Shown one piece after another: positions 59,510 through 64,000 of a DNA stretch of 64,000 bases. Below the pieces are notes generated by a model. It worked only from the letters and a program-made list of their open reading frames with translations. It ran no database searches and was not told where the DNA came from. The position numbers and the translations under genes are program-made. Positions within the stretch are counted from its first letter, which is position 1. The number at the start of each line of letters is the position of its first letter. This DNA is from Rostrohypoxylon terebratum (taxonomy: Eukaryota; Ascomycota; Sordariomycetes; Xylariales; Hypoxylaceae): contig MU385863.1 in NCBI GenBank assembly GCA_022497145.1, positions 248,001 to 312,000 on the forward strand, given 5' to 3'.

Positions 59510-62500
59510 TTAGGCAACATCAACCCCGTTTTCCCTCTGCCTCTTGACGATATAATACGTGATAAGGCTTTTCGGGTCATCCTTGATACTCTTCATGCTC
59601 TCCCAAAACTTGGTTTCGCCTATGCGGGAATGTAGCGCAACGCATAGTTGGACGGCATCCATCCGTACGCCGCTCTCCTTGCTCTCAAGGCATCGGCTCG
59701 CGAGGCCCAAAAGGCCGGTAATTTCACTCTCGCTAGGTGAGAATGTAGTCCTCGTGTCGACAAGTTCCTTGAGAACGTGGAGACCCATGCTTAAGCTACG
59801 GTGGCCTGAAGTGTTCATATCCATCTTGCTCAAGTTCTTCGTCATCGTTACTGTGATCTCGTCCGCGTCACCGAGTACCACCAATTCGTCTGCGAGCAGC
59901 TCCAGCCCACTAACGATATGCGTTCGGGCATCGTAGCGAGTCCGCGCGGCGAGCAAGGCCTCTAGTCCACGTGACACGTGAGGTTGGAAACGGTCACGAG
60001 ACTTCTTGAGGAGCAACTTGATGGTCGCGAGGATCTGCGCCTTGACGTCTTGCACCTTCTCGGGGGCAAGGTTACCCAAAGGAGATTCGAGATACTCAAA
60101 TAATCCTTGCAACAGCGCATCAAACTTGCTATCGTCAAGTACTATTTTGTTGTCCCGAACAAGGCTTTGTAACTTGCGGAAACCATGTACGTCTAACGTC
60201 TGGGCTTTGACTCTAGCAATCCCAGAATCAATTAGACGAGAGGTCTGGCGAGACTTGTCCGGGGATACCATAGGACTACCGTCGGTTCCATTGGTCTCCG
60301 CGGGCGAATGGGAAAGATTAGCAGCATCTTCATTAACAGGCCTATCCTCAAGCACAGGTCGTTCAACTGTAGGGGTTGTTGAAGGACGAGGAGTTGTTTG
60401 ATCCTCGGTGAAGGGATCCTCGTAAACTTTGAGAGCTTTTGATGGTGTTGGGGTGGGGGTGACTGATGCGGACTTGGAAACAACCGAGGCATCCGCATCT
60501 TCGATGATTATCGATGTTCTTGGAGAAGGCTTGGGCGCCACCGTCTGTGCACTCTCTTTCAATTGGGCAATAGTTGGTACAACAAGCGTGATATCCTCGT
60601 TCGCATTCGCGGGGCTGCTGAGGCTAGGTTCACTTACAAATGGCGGCCTGACCTTTCCTGGACTCTTCACTGGACCTCTAGTCGGACTAGTCCTTGGAGA
60701 TTTCGTTGCCTTACCATTTGCCGCCTTAGAAGGGGTAGGGGCGATACTGGATTCACTAGCAGTTGCTGCGTGACCAGGACGGGTCCTCGCGGCCGTTCTT
60801 CTAGGCGACCCCGAGATCGTCTTTGGCGTCACACCCTTTGACTTTGTAGTCTCAGTTGGGCTGGTGTGCTCCCTCGACGGTCCATCATGCGACCTGACAG
60901 AATAAGGTCCGGCGGTAGCGGGTCGAGGTGCAATGTCTGGTCGTCTTCTAGCTGGGCGAATGGGCGCCACCGACATACCACCATGAGCTTTGGTTGAGGT
61001 TTCTGAACGTTCTGGACGTGTCCGGGTAGCTGGAGCATGTGAAGCGGATGAGATATTTGATGAGCCAGATACTGACCGCGCCGGCGTCGTCATCGTGGCC
61101 ATAGCAGATCCCGGCCGAGAGGGCAGGTTTTTTGTAGCTAAGGCTCTCTTCTGCGCCATCATCGTCTCCCTCAGTGAAGGCTTCGTGCTAGTCATAGTAC
61201 TCTTCGATAGGCCCAATCCTGGCCGGGGAGCCGCCGCCTCAGACTTCTTCGGTGAGTTCGGGTTGTTGGGATCTTTCTGTAGTAATTTCTGCGCAGTGGC
61301 ATCAAGATTGTCCATAATTCTTTACAACAATTAGTCATTGGTCCAGAAAGGAGAAACTCGTAAAACTCACACTTCTGCCCTTGCGGGCCAGATCGCAGCG
61401 TATGCCCAGTACGTCGAGCGCATCTTCTCGCGCACTCCAGGGTTTGCATCGTTGAGACCTTTCTTGATACACTTTTCGATCATGTCTAAGCCTCCGCCAT
61501 GTTCAAGATGGCTCTTGTGATGCAACTCTTTCTTCAGTAAAGTCTTCAGCCATCCCGTAGCATACGTCCTCGGTTGGACATTCTTATCCTGACAAGCACC
61601 CCATATATGCTGCATGATCCTAGCATTGTATGTTACTCTTCCAATGATAGTGTCAACGGTAGCATTGGCCAATTGGGAGCTGATCTTCTTGGTGGCAGCA
61701 CATAATTTGATGAAAGTCTGCATGAGAAGCTCGACCATTGGATCGATGCCTGGGCCGAAAGTATTGGCCAGATCTTGGACGAGGGCGCATCCCTCTTTGG
61801 ACAAGCTGGTTCGTAGGGATACGACAGCCTTAATAATGCCATCCAATAACCCCCTGCAGCCATTAACAAAGACGTCTGGGAAATCGGATGGCGCATTGCC
61901 AGCAATCAATCGTCGCAACTTGGTGACGCTCTCCTCTCTCTTTAACCAATTTTGTTCGGTCTCCTTGCCCTCGAACCATTGGTGCATATCCTTGATAATC
62001 TCGTCTAATTCTCGTTGGGTATTGACGTACGAAGGCTCGACCGACTCCGCCTTTGCTTCCGGCATTGGTGTTATTGGACGTTCGCTGGCAAGAGACGAAA
62101 CACTCGCGGCCAAATTAGGTCTCCCCTGCATCATCGCTGAGGCCGGTCTTGATTCAGGGTCTGCTCTCGCAGAAGTCGGGGTTAATGCTTTCATGATGGC
62201 TTGCTCGATAGCAGGTCGCACCTTGAAGTTCTTCAGCTGCTTCTTGAGATCGGACTTTGCGGTATTTGGTGCATCTCTGGTGTATTCATATTAGAATTCG
62301 TGCTACATATAGATATATAAGGGGATGGGATTGCGAACTTGAATAATTCTATGACGGTAGATTTCGCCGCGTCTCGAACCATGCCATCAGCATCTTCTAG
62401 TAGTTCCATTAAAGTTGGCACGTAGGTACGGAATTGTAATCCGTTTTCCTTGTTCATCTGTGTCGTTGTCAGCGCGTCTGGTGTAACAATAGAGATGGTA

Positions 62501-62994
62501 GCATTAGCACATTGCTAAGTCGCGCATACTTGTAACAGCCATTGCATGCCTGCTTCCTTTGCTCTCGGGTTCTTTCCAGCCATGGCAGTGTTGCGCACGA
62601 ATCTCTCGACGTCCATCGGCACATGAACATATATAGTTGACATCGCTTGTATGGCCAGACTTTTGATCTTATCTTTCTGATCACCCATCTTCTCGACGAT
62701 GAGTGGTAGCGTATGTTTCGCCTCCTTGACAAGGTATTTGGGTTCTTGCAACGACATGCGCGTCAAGAGATGGTTAAGCGTGATAAAGCCAGCATTGACG
62801 AGTGCCGAGTGCTGGGAGCTAGAGGCGAGCCGAAGAGCTTCAAATAGAGGCGCGACGCAGGGATCGGGTACGCTGTAATGTTTAATTTCAGACTTCACAG
62901 CAGTGACATGTTGAACTTTTGCTTCGATGGAAACATCTTTTCTTAAAAAGGCCAGCAGGTTAGCGACCTGGTCCTCCGTGAGTAATTCCGCCAT
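59510..62994 (-). CDS. STU1: CLASP-family microtubule-associated protein Stu1
   Basis: Four exons: 62994-62530, 62457-62339, 62276-61371 and 61319-59510, with introns of 72, 62, 51 bp; 1,099 residues. Stu1/CLASP binds tubulin and microtubules, and is required for spindle assembly and kinetochore-microtubule attachment. Residues 1-about 210 form an N-terminal TOG-like HEAT array (HSALVNAGFITLNHLLTRMS; TLMELLEDADGMVRDAAKST). About 300-500 is the CLASP N-terminal TOG domain (NWLKREESVTKLRRLIAGNA). A long Ser/Pro/Arg/Lys-rich stretch (about 510-830) is the expected microtubule-binding region, and the C-terminal 250 residues are helical again. The intron after ELFK uses a GTTCGC donor, less usual than the GTATGC and GTGAGT of the other two, but the join gives ELFKDAPNTAKSDLKKQL, as in other Sordariomycete Stu1 proteins. 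The symbol comes from the conserved N-terminal block. Confidence 0.93.
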
Positions 62995-64000
62995 GATCCT
63001 TTTGGAGAATTCAGGATCAGGCAGTTAGTCGTGAGGCGTCAACAAAATTCGCGATTGTACACGGTCGTGTCTATCGTATTGAAATTGAAATAGCGTGCGA
63101 AGAGGTCGTGCTATCGAGCCGTCGCGATTGAGTGAATAAGGGGGGGTTTGAGATAGGACGTAGTTGATGAAAAAATACTCGAATCTAGAAGGGTCAAATT
63201 GACCAGGTGATTCAAGTATCAGAGGTAAAGCAGAAAAAAAGTTTGCGATAACGGGTCCAGCGAGTTTTAACGGTTCAAGAGATTATTTCATTTCAGGTGG
63301 GTTGACAGTGAAGATCAGTAAATTGCGCAAGTGATTGATAATAAGAACCTTGGAAGTTGTTCAGGTTGTGAAGAGATTGGAAGGTGTAATGTTCAGTTTT
63401 GATGGAATAAATCTTGCACAACGAATTTTGAATATGTATCAGACATCGCTCTTTCCCGTTGTTGTTGTCATAAAGTCTGCTACAACACAATGTACCAGGC
63501 TACCAGCTCAATATTGTTGATGCGGGAAATGGACACCAGGACAACGGGGGGCGGTCCCCACACTTTCATAGCACTAGCAGGGCCGCTAGTTGATCCCTCC
63601 CATCCATGATAGGTCCGTGTTATCCCAGCAACCGGGATCCCTGTCATGGAAGCATGGAAGGGTCAGGAACCTGTAAAATCCCATTAACGCTGCCCCTCAC
63701 CAATGCGTCTTTCGCGGGGCACCTCCTACCACTATGATGCACTACGATACACTACGATGCACTACCGAATGCACTACGATCCGCTACAATCTGAAGCTGA
63801 CCAAGTAAATATCCCATAGATGGAACCTCTTACATCACCATAGACGAGCCTCATGCAAGTCGCATCTTACTTCTCGCTAGGTACTCATGTTCTCAAAGAC
63901 TAGGTATGTAGGACCTAGGTATGTATATCAGGTATGTATATCCAGTTTATTACCACAAAACATCATTGTTCACGAACAAGTTCTAACAAGGTTAAACATC
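62995..64000. other. Intergenic upstream of STU1
   Basis: Contains the STU1 promoter side (A/T-rich up to about 63,530), a GC-richer stretch at 63,540-63,720 with no recognised feature, a 10-bp tandem repeat at 63,731-63,788 and TAGGTATGTA motifs at 63,900-63,935. No gene seen to the window edge. Confidence 0.5.
63731..63788 (+). repeat. ACTACGATGC decamer tandem repeat
   Basis: Five to six imperfect copies of ACTACGATGC (variants ACTATGATGC, ACTACGATAC, ACTACCGAATGC, GCTACAAT) in a row, intergenic. Confidence 0.85.

Noticed and set aside
16461..62994. A biosynthetic or functional gene cluster
   Set aside because: The genes are unrelated housekeeping functions on alternating strands, with no synthase, cluster regulator or tailoring enzymes.

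Overview
The window looks like nuclear DNA of a filamentous ascomycete (Pezizomycotina), most likely a Sordariomycete. Introns are short (49-121 bp, plus one 225-bp first intron), with GT..AG borders and CTAAC/CTGAC/CTAAT branch sites. Many genes are closest, as remembered, to filamentous-fungal forms (CSF1, STU1, DUF300/TMEM184, fungal SLATT, GH92). The telomere motif present is TTAGGG. Intergenic DNA is studded with palindromic ACCTAGGT / TAGGTACC runs, which I associate with Sordariomycetes and perhaps Xylariales; that placement is inference.

The window has two halves of very different character. Positions 1-16,400 contain no intact gene I can support. They hold AT-rich and mid-GC intergenic DNA, short tandem repeats, a 25-bp poly-A tract, a 2.2-kb run of broken but protein-like reading frames (about 10,720-12,905) ending 62 bp before a (TTAGGG)4 tract, and a decayed ABC-F ATPase fragment (about 14,437-15,875, minus strand). 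A 107-bp segment rich in degenerate telomere repeats sits in that fragment just after its first Walker A motif. This is what a degenerating, perhaps formerly subtelomeric, compartment would look like.

Positions 16,461-64,000 hold thirteen intact, mostly housekeeping genes, almost all alternating in strand: a diacylglycerol/sphingoid-type lipid kinase (-), TRM1 tRNA methyltransferase (-), a SLATT two-TM protein (+), an OPT oligopeptide transporter (-), 5-formyltetrahydrofolate cyclo-ligase (+), spliceosomal SmE (-), the MTR10/transportin-SR importin (+), a DUF4743 Nudix hydrolase (-), elongation factor 2 (+), the giant CSF1 bridge-like lipid-transfer protein (-), a DUF300/TMEM184 membrane protein (+), a secreted GH92 alpha-mannosidase (-) and the CLASP STU1 (-). 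Exons were resolved by reading frame, splice signals and family continuity; exon coordinates are given in each entry.

The genes do not form a pathway or cluster. They cover translation (EF2, TRM1), splicing and SR-protein import (SmE, MTR10), one-carbon and thiamin-related metabolism, lipid handling (lipid kinase, CSF1), peptide uptake, spindle function and mannan degradation. Nothing resembles a biosynthetic cluster, CRISPR array or intact mobile element. The most unusual material is the decayed left flank with its two internal telomeric tracts, and the SLATT gene, whose domain is best known from prokaryotic conflict systems.
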